Shown: positions 16,446 through 24,849, counted from the stretch's first letter. The stretch: DNA of 64,000 nucleotides from JAICKM01 sp050998805 (GCA_050998805.1 JBPCPV010000018.1:1-64000); one strand, 5' to 3'. Made by a program: numbers and translations. Notes: generated by a model from the sequence alone, not told the origin.

Positions 16446-16619
16446 ATGGCGAGCCGCGAGTCAAGAAACGAGCTGCCGGATAAGGTGCGGACATTCGCCC
16501 GGATCATGGTTTCGCTGATCGAGGAAGCAGAGGCTATAGACTGGTATGAGCAGCGCCTGGCTGTCGAGAAGGATGTCGAGGCCCAAGCTATCAAGGAGAG
16601 AAGCTCGAGGATAAGGTAG
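16446..16619 (+). CDS. 57-residue protein like the first helix of encapsulated ferritin
   Basis: Translation from ATG 16446 gives 57 residues. Residues of about 21-48 read MVSLIEEAEAIDWYEQRL...D.EAQAI. This closely resembles the metal-binding helix of encapsulin-associated ferritin (VSxxEELEAVDWYxQR...DPEL.AI). The second half of that fold, with the ExxH ligands, is missing: the frame ends RSSRIR then stop, and no other frame restores it. A strong GGAGGGG site (16429-16435) lies 10 nt before the ATG, and codon use looks native. It is divergent from zur and shares the candidate operator. It may be a genuine mini-protein or a decayed ferritin gene. Confidence 0.6.
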   Translation: MASRESRNELPDKVRTFARIMVSLIEEAEAIDWYEQRLAVEKDVEAQAIKERSSRIR

Positions 16620-16639
16620 GCGGCTGACCCGGCTAGTCG

Positions 16640-17311
16640 CTACAGGGGCAATTTCGCCATGCCGTGGCGGTAGGCATACATCACCAAGTCAAAGCGGTCG
16701 TTGACGCTCAGCTTACTGAAGGTCGAGGTCAGGTGGTGGCTCACGGTGGTTTCGCTGATCGAGAGCTGGTCGCCGATCTGCTTGTTCTTGAGGCCCTGCA
16801 CAACGAGGTCAATGACCTGGAGTTCGCGGGCGGTCAGGGTGGCGATCAGATCAGCAGCCGGGTCGCGCTTCTGCTCGTGGCGGCTCGAGAGGCGATTGAG
16901 GATGCCAGCCGTCATGCGGCGGTCGAGCCAGACCTCGCCGATGTGGACCTTTTCTATAGCCTTGATCAGCTCGCCCGGCGGCTTTTCCTTGAGCACGACG
17001 CCCATCGCTCCGAGGCGCACCGCGCGCTGGTAGCCTTCGACATTATGCGAGCTGGTCATCACGATCACTTTGGTATGGTCCCCAGCGGCAAACAGCGTCG
17101 GCAGTATCTCGAAGGCGTGGTCACCGGTCAGCTCGAGGTTCATCAGCACGACATCCGGGGAACTGACGCCGACATGCGCGAGGGCCTCGGCAGCGGTGGC
17201 GGCCTCGCCCACAATGGCGATGCCCGGCTGTTGCTCGATCAGTAGGCGGAGGGCCGCACGCATCATAAGTTGGTCGTCCACCATCAGTATGCGGATCGGC
17301 ACGTTTGGCAT
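16640..17311 (-). CDS. NarL/FixJ-type response regulator with Asn at the phospho-site
   Basis: A 223-residue two-domain regulator. The receiver begins IRILMVDDQLMMRAAL with the usual acidic pair and has the switch Thr region IVMTSS and Lys in VVLKEK. At the phospho-acceptor position it reads DVVLMNLEL, with Asn58 in place of Asp. The C-terminal LuxR helix-turn-helix is intact: LTARELQVIDLVVQGLKNKQIG then ISETTVSHHLTSTFSKL. It therefore probably works without ordinary phosphorylation. No histidine kinase is nearby. The start is preceded by GGAG and the gene appears monocistronic. Confidence 0.88.
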   Translation of the reverse strand: MPNVPIRILMVDDQLMMRAALRLLIEQQPGIAIVGEAATAAEALAHVGVSSPDVVLMNLELTGDHAFEILPTLFAAGDHTKVIVMTSSHNVEGYQRAVRLGAMGVVLKEKPPGELIKAIEKVHIGEVWLDRRMTAGILNRLSSRHEQKRDPAADLIATLTARELQVIDLVVQGLKNKQIGDQLSISETTVSHHLTSTFSKLSVNDRFDLVMYAYRHGMAKLPL

Positions 17312-17663
17312 GGGTTCTCCATCTAGAAGCTGCTAGCGCCCTTTGACTCAGTACACTGTGCGGAAACCCAAAATCGGAAAGAGGCCCCTGCTTGGGGACA
17401 GGGGCCTCCCGCACCAGGAAGGATTGATCTTTGGTTTTCGCACCCGCGTTCTGATACAAGTATAGCGTGTACCCGGCCAAGATGGAATGGCCCAAAGGTA
17501 CTGTTTTTTGCCCGTAGCATATAGGACTATCGGGCTATGACCCCCCACTTACGGTTTGTCGGTATGATGTTTGCGAAAAAGTTAGGCGGCCCGGACCCCC
17601 TGCGAGGTAGTCGGCGTTGGCTCCGCTGCCTCTGCCATATACAACGGGCGACCCGCGGGGTGG
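17312..17663. other. Intergenic region with a strong hairpin
   Basis: This is about 350 bp without a supportable gene, between divergent start sites. The main structure is a perfect 10-bp inverted repeat (17381-17390 with 17399-17408, 8-nt loop). On the minus strand it would fall in the 5' leader of the response regulator, followed by only a weak T-rich stretch, so it could be an attenuator, a stabilising stem or an operator. A TATACT at 17464-17459 (minus) is a possible -10 with a poor -35. Confidence 0.5.
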
Positions 17664-17690
17664 TTGCAGAGGTGCATCGGGTGCTATAAT
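17664..17690 (+). promoter_or_regulatory. Extended -10 promoter for a leaderless MFS transcript
   Basis: TGCTATAAT (17682-17690) is a perfect extended -10; TTGCAG at 17664-17669 is a possible -35 with a short 15-nt spacer. The predicted start is 17697, exactly the G of the GTG start codon. Confidence 0.65.
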
Positions 17691-17696
17691 GTGCGC

Positions 17697-18851
17697 GTGA
17701 TAGTAGGCTTCCTGGCGTTCATCCTCATCGGCTCGAACGACGGGGTTTCGGGTGTGCTGCTGCCGGGCATACAAGCTCACTACGGGGTGGACAAGGCGAC
17801 GGTCGCCCTGCTCTTCCTGGCTGGATCGGGCGGCTATCTTGTGGCAACGCTCGGCAGCGGCGCGCTGGCGGGGAGGCTGGGGCTGCGGGGCTTCGTGCTG
17901 CTCGGCGGCTGGGGCTTATCGGCGAGCATGGCCCTGCTCGGCGTCGGCCCGCCGTTCGCCGTGCTGCTGGGAGGGGTGCTCGCGTCCGGCTTCTCGGTAG
18001 GCTGCCTCGACGCGGGGCTGAACACCTGGACAGCCGGGCTGCCGAACAACTCGGCGCTGCTGAACTACCTCCACGCCTCCTATGGCCTGGGCGCTCTGAT
18101 CGGCCCGCTCGTAGCCACCGCGGTTCTGGCCGCAGTCGGCACCTGGAACGTCGTCTATCTGGTGCTGGCGGCCTGGGGCATCCTCGTGCTCGGCGGGCTG
18201 GCGGCGCGCCTCCGCCCAGCCGAGGCCCTGCCCGCCGACGCCCCGGCGAGGGGCGCGCTCCTGGAGACGTTGAGGCTGCGGGGCGTGCTGCTCGCCGGAG
18301 CGTTCTTGCTCGTCTACGTCGGCACGGAGGTCAGCCTCGGCAATTGGGCATACAGCCTGTTGACAGAGGCCCGGCAGGTTGGCCTGCCGCTCGCGGGCGG
18401 CATGGTCAGCGGGTATTGGGCGGGGCTGATGCTGGGGCGGCTCGCGCTGGGCAGGCTGGCCGGCCGAGTGGGTACTCGGCGGCTGATCGCTGGGTGCCTG
18501 GCGGGAGTGTTCGCGGGCATCGGCCTGCTCTGGCTGGGGCAGGGCGCGCCCACGCTCGCGCTCGGCCTGCTGCTCACCGGCTTCAGCCTCGGCCCGCTCT
18601 ACCCGACGACAATCGCGGTGCTGGCAGAGAGCACGCCTGCGCGCCTGCTGCCGGGCGCAGTCGGCTTCGTCTCGGGCGCGGGCAGCATCGGCGCCGCAGT
18701 CTTCGCCTGGCTAGCCGGCCAGCTAGCCCAGCAATTCGGCCTGCTCTCGCTGCCCCCCTACGCGCTCTGCCTCACTGCCGTGATGCTCATTCTTTGGCTG
18801 CGCCAGGGATCACAACCTGTACCGCCAGGCCGGCGGCCTGCCGACCTTTGA
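17697..18851 (+). CDS. MFS transporter, FucP/YbjJ-like
   Basis: A 384-residue carrier with about 12 hydrophobic segments. The first, IVGFLAFILIGSNDGVSGVLLPGIQAHYGVD in outline, is typical of sugar- or unknown-substrate MFS proteins in which a GxxDG element follows the first helix. The second half has the parallel SYWAGLMLGRLALGRLAGRVG-like region. The GTG at 17697 is chosen because an extended -10 ends 6 nt before it and no ribosome-binding site exists for any nearby start. An upstream in-frame start would overlap the promoter. Substrate unknown. Confidence 0.8.
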   Translation: MIVGFLAFILIGSNDGVSGVLLPGIQAHYGVDKATVALLFLAGSGGYLVATLGSGALAGRLGLRGFVLLGGWGLSASMALLGVGPPFAVLLGGVLASGFSVGCLDAGLNTWTAGLPNNSALLNYLHASYGLGALIGPLVATAVLAAVGTWNVVYLVLAAWGILVLGGLAARLRPAEALPADAPARGALLETLRLRGVLLAGAFLLVYVGTEVSLGNWAYSLLTEARQVGLPLAGGMVSGYWAGLMLGRLALGRLAGRVGTRRLIAGCLAGVFAGIGLLWLGQGAPTLALGLLLTGFSLGPLYPTTIAVLAESTPARLLPGAVGFVSGAGSIGAAVFAWLAGQLAQQFGLLSLPPYALCLTAVMLILWLRQGSQPVPPGRRPADL

Positions 18852-18916
18852 CCGCTGTAAGACACGGCTCCGTCCGTGGAGTATAACCATACCCCTATTT
18901 CTCTGATCGCCTCACA

Positions 18917-18945
18917 TTGACACGATGGGATCGATTTGGTATAGT
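18917..18945 (+). promoter_or_regulatory. Promoter of tRNA-Cys
   Basis: TTGACA (18917-18922), 17-nt spacer, TATAGT (18940-18945), with TG one base before the -10. Predicted start near 18952, 14 nt before the mature tRNA. Confidence 0.8.
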
Positions 18946-18965
18946 AGTCACGCACAGAGATGCGT

Positions 18966-19040
18966 GGCGACGTAGCCAAGCGGTAAGGCAGAGGTCTGCA
19001 AAACCTCCATGCAGCGGTTCGAATCCGCTCGTCGCCTCCA
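18966..19040 (+). tRNA. tRNA-Cys (anticodon GCA)
   Basis: The acceptor stem GGCGACG pairs with CGTCGCC. The anticodon stem is GAGGT/ACCTC around the loop CTGCAAA, giving GCA. The T-arm carries GGTTCGAATCC. The discriminator is T, as expected for cysteine, and CCA is encoded at 19038-19040. Confidence 0.96.
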
Positions 19041-19047
19041 GATCAGC

Positions 19048-19076
19048 GAAGGCACTGCCCTCCCGGTAGTGCCTTC
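19048..19076 (+). terminator. Hairpin after tRNA-Cys, probable terminator
   Basis: GAAGGCACTGCC pairs with GGTAGTGCCTTC (12 bp, one G-T) around a 5-nt loop, starting 8 nt after the tRNA. The following T-run is poor, so termination may be partial and the Nudix gene could receive read-through. Confidence 0.55.
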
Positions 19077-19105
19077 CGCATTTCACTCCCGAAAGGATGC
19101 CGACC

Positions 19106-19684
19106 ATGCCCGAACCGAAGCAAAACGACTCGCCCCTCGAAATCCTCGGCAGCCGACGCGCCTACGCCGGCAAGCTGCTCCAGGTGGACGTAGAGGAGGT
19201 GAGGCTGCCGAGCGGCCGGCAGACGAGCCGCGAGATCGTGAGGCACCCCGGCGCTGTCGCGCTGCTGGTGGTTGACGCCGACGGCCGCCTGCTCATGGTC
19301 CGCCAGTACCGACGCGCGGCTAACCGCACGCTCCTCGAGATACCGGCGGGCACGCGCGAGGCCGGGGAGGACGCGGAAGCCTGTGCTCGCCGCGAAACAC
19401 AGGAAGAGACCGGCTACGCAGCCGGTCGTATACAGCACCTCGGCGGCTTCTTTTCGGCCCCCGGCTTCTGCACCGAGTATCTGGAGTGCTACCTCTGCAC
19501 AGATCTCAGAGGGTCACGACTTGCCGGCGACGAGGATGAGGAGATCGAGTTGGTCCGCATGACCGTCGCCGAGGCACGGGCAGCGGCCGCACGCGGCGAT
19601 ATTTGCGACGCGAAGACGCTGGCGGGGCTGCTGCTGTATGAGGCCGTTGGGCGCGGGCCTACCGCCGAAAAGGTAACGCCATGA
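19106..19684 (+). CDS. Nudix hydrolase, ADP-ribose pyrophosphatase type
   Basis: A 192-residue hydrolase of nucleoside diphosphate derivatives. The Nudix box is complete: G then five residues, E, seven residues, REtqEEtGy (residues in GTREAGEDAEACARRETQEE). LLEIPAGT precedes it and GFFSAPGFCTE follows, the pattern of ADP-sugar pyrophosphatases. ATG 19106 is preferred over ATG 19097 because GAAAGGA at 19091-19097 is 8 nt before the former and overlaps the latter. Its 3' end overlaps the convergent M50-like gene by 26 nt. Confidence 0.9.
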   Translation: MPEPKQNDSPLEILGSRRAYAGKLLQVDVEEVRLPSGRQTSREIVRHPGAVALLVVDADGRLLMVRQYRRAANRTLLEIPAGTREAGEDAEACARRETQEETGYAAGRIQHLGGFFSAPGFCTEYLECYLCTDLRGSRLAGDEDEEIELVRMTVAEARAAAARGDICDAKTLAGLLLYEAVGRGPTAEKVTP

Positions 19685-20360
19685 GCCAGAGCGCAACGCC
19701 GGCAAGCAAGTTAAGCGCGATCGGCACGACGAGCACAGCCGAGAGCACGAGCGCGCCCTGCAAGGCCGCATACCACCAGCCGAGAGGCACGGGGATCGCC
19801 AAGAGGTGTGCGCCGCCCCAGACCAGCGCGGCGAGCACGAGCAGCACTGCGAGGGCGACCGGCAAGTTCCGGCGGTCTACCGAGGATGGGGCCATGTTGT
19901 CGGCGATTTCGAGGACGGCGAACAGGGCGAGCCAGAAGCGCCAGCTAAGGAGCGCGGGCGGCAGAACTTGGGCCAGATCGCCGGTCCAGGACACGCCGCT
20001 GAACGCGAGAGCGCCGGCGATGAGCAGGATGCCGAACGGCAACGGTGCGAGGCCGACGAACGCATCGCGCAGCCGCGTGCCGAGGCGGCCGGGGCGACCG
20101 GGTATGGAGTAGATCACATGGCCGAGGCGTGCCTGCCCGCCCCTCGCGCCCGGCACGATGGTCGTTTCGAGGACATTGAAGCTGAGTATCCGCCCGCCGA
20201 CCACAGCCGCGGCCATCGCGTGAGCGAGTTCGTGCGAGAAGACACCGGGGCGCATCAGCACGAAATAGAGGCAGTTCGCGCGCCCCAGGTCGCGTGTGAG
20301 CGACCACGCGAGCGTGACGAACCGCGTCTGGAGGTACCGGCTGCTGAAATGCAGCAGCAC
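19659..20360 (-). CDS. M50-like membrane metalloprotease
   Basis: At least 233 residues. FSHELAHAMAAAVVGG contains the HExxH zinc site in a hydrophobic context, followed by six or so membrane segments, as in site-2 protease relatives that act in membranes. No second Asp-containing NPDG motif is evident, so catalytic competence is uncertain. The assigned GTG start at 20360 may be late: the frame stays open upstream and encodes a hydrophobic stretch (IEVGLLLVAIF), but no standard start codon is seen before it enters lipA. It could be translated by coupling to lipA. Confidence 0.65.
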   Translation of the reverse strand: MLLHFSSRYLQTRFVTLAWSLTRDLGRANCLYFVLMRPGVFSHELAHAMAAAVVGGRILSFNVLETTIVPGARGGQARLGHVIYSIPGRPGRLGTRLRDAFVGLAPLPFGILLIAGALAFSGVSWTGDLAQVLPPALLSWRFWLALFAVLEIADNMAPSSVDRRNLPVALAVLLVLAALVWGGAHLLAIPVPLGWWYAALQGALVLSAVLVVPIALNLLAGVALWLMALPFRR

Positions 20361-20394
20361 GAAGATGGCTACAAGAAGCAGCCCGACCTCGATA

Positions 20395-21357
20395 CTAAGC
20401 CACTGAATCTGCGTCCTGCACCTGCTGGTGTGCGTGATAGGACGAGCGGACCAGGGGACCGCACTCGACGTGCTTGAAGCCGAGCGCCTTTGCCTGCACC
20501 TTGAGGTCCGCGAACTCCTCCGGCGTGTAGTACTTCTGCACCGGCAGGTGGGCGAATGAGGGCCGGAGATACTGGCCGATGGTTACGATGTCCACGTCGT
20601 GGGCGCGCAGGTCGGCGAGCACCTGCATCACCTCGCCGAGTTCTTCGCCGAGGCCGAGCATCAGCCCCGACTTGGTTTTCGTCTTTCCGGTCGGGTCCAT
20701 CTCCTTGCCCCTCTTCAGGAACTCCAGCGAGCGCGGGTACTTCGCCTGCGGGCGGACGCAGTAGTAGAGGCGAGGCACCGACTCGACATTATGGTTCAGT
20801 ATGTCGGGCCGGGCGTCCATCACGAGTTGGAGCGCCGGCCAGTAGCCCTTGAAGTCGGGGGTAAGCACCTCGACGCCGCAGCCGGGCGCGTACTCGCGGA
20901 TCATCCGGATCGTCTCCGCGTAAATGTCGGCCCCGCCCAGCTTTAGCTCGTCGCGGTTCACCGAGGTGAGGACGACGTGCTGTAGGGCGAGGTGCTGCAC
21001 CGAGCGGGCGACCCGCTCAGGCTCGTTGCGGTCGAGGTGACTCGGCCGCCCGGTCTTGATGGCGCAGAAGCCGCAGGAGCGTGTGCAGGTATCGCCGAGC
21101 AGCAGGAAGGTCGCGGTGCGATGCTCCCAGCACTCACTGATGTTCGGGCAGCGCGCCTCCTCGCAGACGGTGTGCAGCCCCGCGCCCCGCATCAGCCCCT
21201 TGAGTTCGTGGTAGTTTGGCCCCTGCTGCCACTTGACGTTCAGCCACGCCGGCTTGCGGGTAAGCTGCACCCGCTCGATTTCGAGCTTGATGTTCGGGTT
21301 CCGCGCCTTGCGGTCGGCGGGGATCAGTGTGTTCAACTTAGTAGCCCAGCCCTGCAT
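20395..21357 (-). CDS. lipA: Lipoyl synthase
   Basis: A 320-residue radical SAM enzyme that inserts two sulfurs into protein-bound octanoyl groups. The auxiliary cluster motif CEEARCPNISEC and the radical SAM motif CTRSCGFC are both complete, and the C-terminal RSSYHA motif supplies the conserved serine region. It is the last gene of the 2-oxoacid dehydrogenase operon and overlaps the E2 gene by 20 nt, which fits its role of lipoylating that E2. A start slightly downstream is possible. Confidence 0.95.
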   Translation of the reverse strand: MQGWATKLNTLIPADRKARNPNIKLEIERVQLTRKPAWLNVKWQQGPNYHELKGLMRGAGLHTVCEEARCPNISECWEHRTATFLLLGDTCTRSCGFCAIKTGRPSHLDRNEPERVARSVQHLALQHVVLTSVNRDELKLGGADIYAETIRMIREYAPGCGVEVLTPDFKGYWPALQLVMDARPDILNHNVESVPRLYYCVRPQAKYPRSLEFLKRGKEMDPTGKTKTKSGLMLGLGEELGEVMQVLADLRAHDVDIVTIGQYLRPSFAHLPVQKYYTPEEFADLKVQAKALGFKHVECGPLVRSSYHAHQQVQDADSVA

Positions 21358-22786
21358 CGGTGAAACCGTCGAGAAGTTGCTTCATCGTCTGGAGGAAGCG
21401 GCCCACCTGAGCGCCGTCGAGCACTCGGTGGTCGAACGTGCAGCACATGTTCATGATCGGGCGTATCGCTATGGCGTCGTCTATTACGACCGGCTTCTTC
21501 ACGATAGCCTCCATCGTCAGGTTGATGACATTCGGTTGGTTGAGGATGGGCATGGACATCATCGAGCCGAAGGTGCCGGCGTTGTTCAACGTCACCGTCG
21601 AACCCGTCAGGTCATCCACGCGGAGCTTGCCGGAGCGCGCGCGGGTCGCCAGGTCGTAGATCGAGCGTGAGAGGCCGATGAACGACTGTGTATCCGCGTT
21701 GTGGATCACCGGCACGATCAGGCCCTGGTCGCCGAGGTCGATCGGGATGCCGACGTTGATCTCGCGTTTGAGCAGGGTGCCGTTGTCGGTCCAGACCGAG
21801 TTGATCGCCGGGTGCTTGCGGAGCGCCTGCACCAGCGCCAGGATGCCGAAAGCGAGCATACCGGGGGCGCGACCCTCTTGCGCCTCGAACTGCTCCTTGA
21901 TCCGCGCCCGGTACTTGACGATGTTGTTCATGTCGATCTCGACGTAGGTCCAGGCGTGGGGCGACGTGTGGACGGAACGCACCATGTGGTCGGCGATGGC
22001 CTTCCGCATCTGAGTGAGCGGCACCAACTGGTCGCCTGCGCCCTCGAAGACCGGAGGAGTGGGCGGCGGTTGCACCGTGGACGGCGCGGGCGGGACCGGA
22101 GCCGGAGGCTGCGCGGCCATAGGCTGGGTGGGCGCGGGTGTCGGTGCGGGCGGCTGCTCGGCGACGGGCTGGGCCGGAACCGGGGCGGGCGCGGGCAGAG
22201 TGCCCGCCGCTTTCTGCTCTATGTAACGTTCGATGTCCATCTTGGTCACGCGGCCTTCGAGACCTGTGCCCGCAACCTGGTTGATGTCGAGGTTGTGCTC
22301 CTCGAGCAGCCGTGCGACCGCTGGGCTGAGGCGCTTCGAGCCTGCCCCCGCGCCGTTGCCGCCCTGAGCCGGTGCGGGCGGCGCGGCCACCATCGTCGCC
22401 GGAGCTTGGGTAGGAGCAGGTGCCGGTGCAGCCACGGGCGCGGGTGCGACCGCTGCTACAGGTGCCGGAGCGGGAGCTGGCGTAGGCGGCGCGGCTGCCG
22501 GGGCTTCGGGGCCGTGGCCCGCCGGTGCCTCCTCGACCGCAGCCTCGGTCTCGATGGTGCAGATCAGCGTGCCGATAGCCACCGGCTCGTTCTCAGGCAC
22601 CAGGAGTTCTTTGATCGTGCCGGTGTAGGGCGAAGGGATCTCCGCGTTCACCTTGTCGGTGATCACCTCGGCCAGCGACTCGTACTTCTCGACCTTGTCG
22701 CCCGGCTGCTTCAGCCAGGCCCCAATCGTCCCCTCGGTAACGCTCTCGCCCAGTTGGGGCATCGTCACCTTCGCTATGTTAGCCAT
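21338..22786 (-). CDS. 2-Oxoacid dehydrogenase E2 (dihydrolipoamide acyltransferase)
   Basis: A 482-residue E2 core protein. The lipoyl domain has the lipoylated Lys45 in ITDKVNAEI. A long Ala/Pro-rich hinge follows, then the subunit-binding domain (LSPAVARLLEEHNLDINQV), another Ala/Pro hinge, and the catalytic domain with HRVLDG near the C-terminus. ATG 22786 begins the lipoyl domain; the open frame upstream lies in the E1beta gene. Gene order E1alpha-E1beta-E2 and E1 motifs favour a branched-chain 2-oxoacid complex, but a pyruvate complex is not excluded. Confidence 0.92.
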   Translation of the reverse strand: MANIAKVTMPQLGESVTEGTIGAWLKQPGDKVEKYESLAEVITDKVNAEIPSPYTGTIKELLVPENEPVAIGTLICTIETEAAVEEAPAGHGPEAPAAAPPTPAPAPAPVAAVAPAPVAAPAPAPTQAPATMVAAPPAPAQGGNGAGAGSKRLSPAVARLLEEHNLDINQVAGTGLEGRVTKMDIERYIEQKAAGTLPAPAPVPAQPVAEQPPAPTPAPTQPMAAQPPAPVPPAPSTVQPPPTPPVFEGAGDQLVPLTQMRKAIADHMVRSVHTSPHAWTYVEIDMNNIVKYRARIKEQFEAQEGRAPGMLAFGILALVQALRKHPAINSVWTDNGTLLKREINVGIPIDLGDQGLIVPVIHNADTQSFIGLSRSIYDLATRARSGKLRVDDLTGSTVTLNNAGTFGSMMSMPILNQPNVINLTMEAIVKKPVVIDDAIAIRPIMNMCCTFDHRVLDGAQVGRFLQTMKQLLDGFTDAGLGY

Positions 22787-22796
22787 CTGCTTCCCC

Positions 22797-23780
22797 CTAG
22801 TATGACACGAGCTGCCGCATGGCGGCGACGACCTTCTCGGTGTTCGGCATGAACGCCGCTTCTTGCGCGTGGTTGTACGGCATGGACGGCACGTCCGGCC
22901 CGGTGACGCGGACGATCGGCCCGTCGAGGTAGTCGAAGACCGCCTCGGAGATGCTCGCCGAAATCTCGGCACCCCACCCGCCGCTCCGGGTGTCTTCGTA
23001 GACGACTATGCACTTGCCCGTCTTCTTGACCGATTCGAGGATAGTCTCCCGGTCGAGCGGGCTGATCGTCTGTACGTCCACGATTTCGACCTCGATGCCG
23101 TCCTTCGCCAGGATCTCGGCGGCCTCGGTGCAGCGATAGTGCATCATCCCCCAGGCCACCGCCGTTAGATGCCGTCCCTCGCGGCTGACTTTGCAATGGC
23201 CGAGTTCTACGATGTAGTCGCCGTCCGGCACCTCGCCCTTGATCAGGCGGTATGCACCTTTGTGCTCGAAGTAGAGCACGGGGTCGGGATTACGGATCGC
23301 GGCTTTCAGCAGGCCCTTCGCATCATATGGATTCGACGGTATCACGACATACAGCCCCGGCACGTGCCCGAACAGCGCCTCGACAGACTGCGAGTGGTAG
23401 AGCGCGCCGTGTATCCCGCCGCCGTAGGGCGCGCGGATCACCATCGGCAGGAACCAGTCGCCGTTCGACCGATACCGGAACTTCGCCGCCTCGCTCACGA
23501 TCTGGTCGAAGGCCGGCATGATGAAGTCCGCGAACTGGATCTCGGCCACCGGCAGCATACCCGCCGCCGACGCACCAATTGCGACGCCGGCGATCAGCGC
23601 CTCGGCGAGCGGTGTGTCGATCACCCTATCGGTGCCGAACTGCTTTGAGAAGCCCTCGGTGACCCCGAAGACGCCGCCGCGCGGCCCCACATCTTCGCCG
23701 AAGATAATCACCCGCTCGTCACGCTCCATCTCTTCACGCAGCCCGTCGCGGACAGCCTCGATCAAAGTTTTGACCGCCAT
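22797..23780 (-). CDS. 2-Oxoacid dehydrogenase E1 beta subunit
   Basis: A 327-residue transketolase-like subunit that pairs with E1alpha to decarboxylate a 2-oxoacid using thiamine diphosphate. FGEDVGPRGGVFGVTEGF carries the Glu that activates the cofactor, and the C-terminal half is the transketolase-C domain with CIVVYEDTRSGGWGAEI. It overlaps E1alpha by 19 nt and ends 10 nt before E2, so it lies in the middle of an operon. Confidence 0.93.
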   Translation of the reverse strand: MAVKTLIEAVRDGLREEMERDERVIIFGEDVGPRGGVFGVTEGFSKQFGTDRVIDTPLAEALIAGVAIGASAAGMLPVAEIQFADFIMPAFDQIVSEAAKFRYRSNGDWFLPMVIRAPYGGGIHGALYHSQSVEALFGHVPGLYVVIPSNPYDAKGLLKAAIRNPDPVLYFEHKGAYRLIKGEVPDGDYIVELGHCKVSREGRHLTAVAWGMMHYRCTEAAEILAKDGIEVEIVDVQTISPLDRETILESVKKTGKCIVVYEDTRSGGWGAEISASISEAVFDYLDGPIVRVTGPDVPSMPYNHAQEAAFMPNTEKVVAAMRQLVSY

Positions 23781-24832
23781 GCGGCAACCTCCTCCTGCGT
23801 GGCATAAACGTTCTTGAATAGATCCTCAGCCACCGGCGCGGGCGCTTTCTCGGCGTAGTCCGTCGCGTCTTCCACTTCCTCATCGATCCGCTTGCGGATC
23901 AGCTCGTCGGTCTGCTCGTCCAATACGCCGTGCTCCATGAGGTAGTGCTGGAAGAACGCCACTGGATCGCGCTGCCGGTCGGCCTCCTTGTTTTCCTTCG
24001 TTCGATAGGTCCGGTCGTTGTCATCTGAGGAGTGGGCGGTCAGCCGGATGCACTTCATTTCGAGCAGGCTGGGGCCTTCGCCAGCGCGGGCGCGGCGGGC
24101 TGCCTCTTTCACCGCGGCGTAGCAGTCGAGCGGGTTCAGGCCGTTCACGCCCACACCCGGCATACCGTAGCTCTCCGCGCGCGCCGTCAGGCTGCCGCCC
24201 ACCTGTAATTCGAGCGGCACCGAAATCGCGTAGTGGTTGTTCTCGATCACGAACAGCACCGGCAGCTTATGGATCGAGGCGAAGTTCATCGCCTCGTGCC
24301 AGTCGCCCTCAGAAGTCGCGCCCTCGCCGCCGAAGGTCGCGCAGACTTCGCTATTGCCGCGCATCAGCTTGTTCGCAAGCCCCACGCCGGCCGCGTGCAG
24401 GAACTGGGTGCCAACGGGGCTACCGGTCGTCAGCACATGGCTCTGGCTGAACCCGTAGTGGCCCGGCATCTGCCGTCCGCCGGAGTTCGGCTCTTCCGAC
24501 TTGGCGAACAGCGAGAGCATCACCTGGCGTGGTGTCTGCCCCAGGCAGAGCATCAGCGCGAGGTCGCGGTAATAGGGCACATACCAATCTTTTTCGCGTT
24601 CGAGCGCGAAGGCGGTGCCCACCTGGGCGGCTTCCTGCCCCTGGCACGAAATCACGAACGCCGCCTTGCCCTGCCGGTTCAGCTGCCACATCCGCTCGTC
24701 CAGCTTGCGCGCCAGCACCATATAGCGGTACATATCGAGCAGCGTCTCCGTGCTCAACCCCAGTTCCTCGTGTAACGGCTTCGGCTTCGGCTTCGGCTGC
24801 TTCGCAGCAGCCCTTTTCGCTGTACCGACCAT
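23762..24832 (-). CDS. 2-Oxoacid dehydrogenase E1 alpha subunit
   Basis: A 356-residue thiamine-diphosphate subunit. The cofactor motif runs from GGEGATSEGDWHEA to FVIENN. The phospho-loop-equivalent region reads RLTAHSSDDNDRTYR, closer to branched-chain than to pyruvate enzymes. The N-terminus has a KPKPKPK run encoded by a TTCGGC hexamer repeat. ATG 24832 follows GGGGAGG at 6 nt. Two upstream in-frame ATGs belong to the dispersed repeat at 24850-24886 and are discounted. No E3 gene is present in the window. Confidence 0.92.
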   Translation of the reverse strand: MVGTAKRAAAKQPKPKPKPLHEELGLSTETLLDMYRYMVLARKLDERMWQLNRQGKAAFVISCQGQEAAQVGTAFALEREKDWYVPYYRDLALMLCLGQTPRQVMLSLFAKSEEPNSGGRQMPGHYGFSQSHVLTTGSPVGTQFLHAAGVGLANKLMRGNSEVCATFGGEGATSEGDWHEAMNFASIHKLPVLFVIENNHYAISVPLELQVGGSLTARAESYGMPGVGVNGLNPLDCYAAVKEAARRARAGEGPSLLEMKCIRLTAHSSDDNDRTYRTKENKEADRQRDPVAFFQHYLMEHGVLDEQTDELIRKRIDEEVEDATDYAEKAPAPVAEDLFKNVYATQEEVAAWRSKL

Positions 24833-24849
24833 CTGATCCTCCCCGTACC

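Noticed and set aside
16620..16660. Search for a frameshift that would restore the missing ferritin half after 16619
   Set aside because: Both other frames reach stops within a few codons and show no ExxH motif, so the gene really ends at 16619 in this sequence.
18852..19105. tRNA-Cys flanks checked for an integrated element or attachment-site duplication
   Set aside because: No integrase and no repeated tRNA 3' end are present in the window.
20361..20400. Frameshift or truncated start suspected for the M50-like gene
   Set aside because: The frame is open upstream with hydrophobic residues, but no standard start codon is found, so neither a longer start nor a frameshift can be shown.
24781..24805. 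TTCGGC hexamer repeats at the start of E1alpha considered as a phase-variation tract
   Set aside because: The unit is a multiple of three, so copy change alters only a Lys-Pro run and cannot shift the frame.
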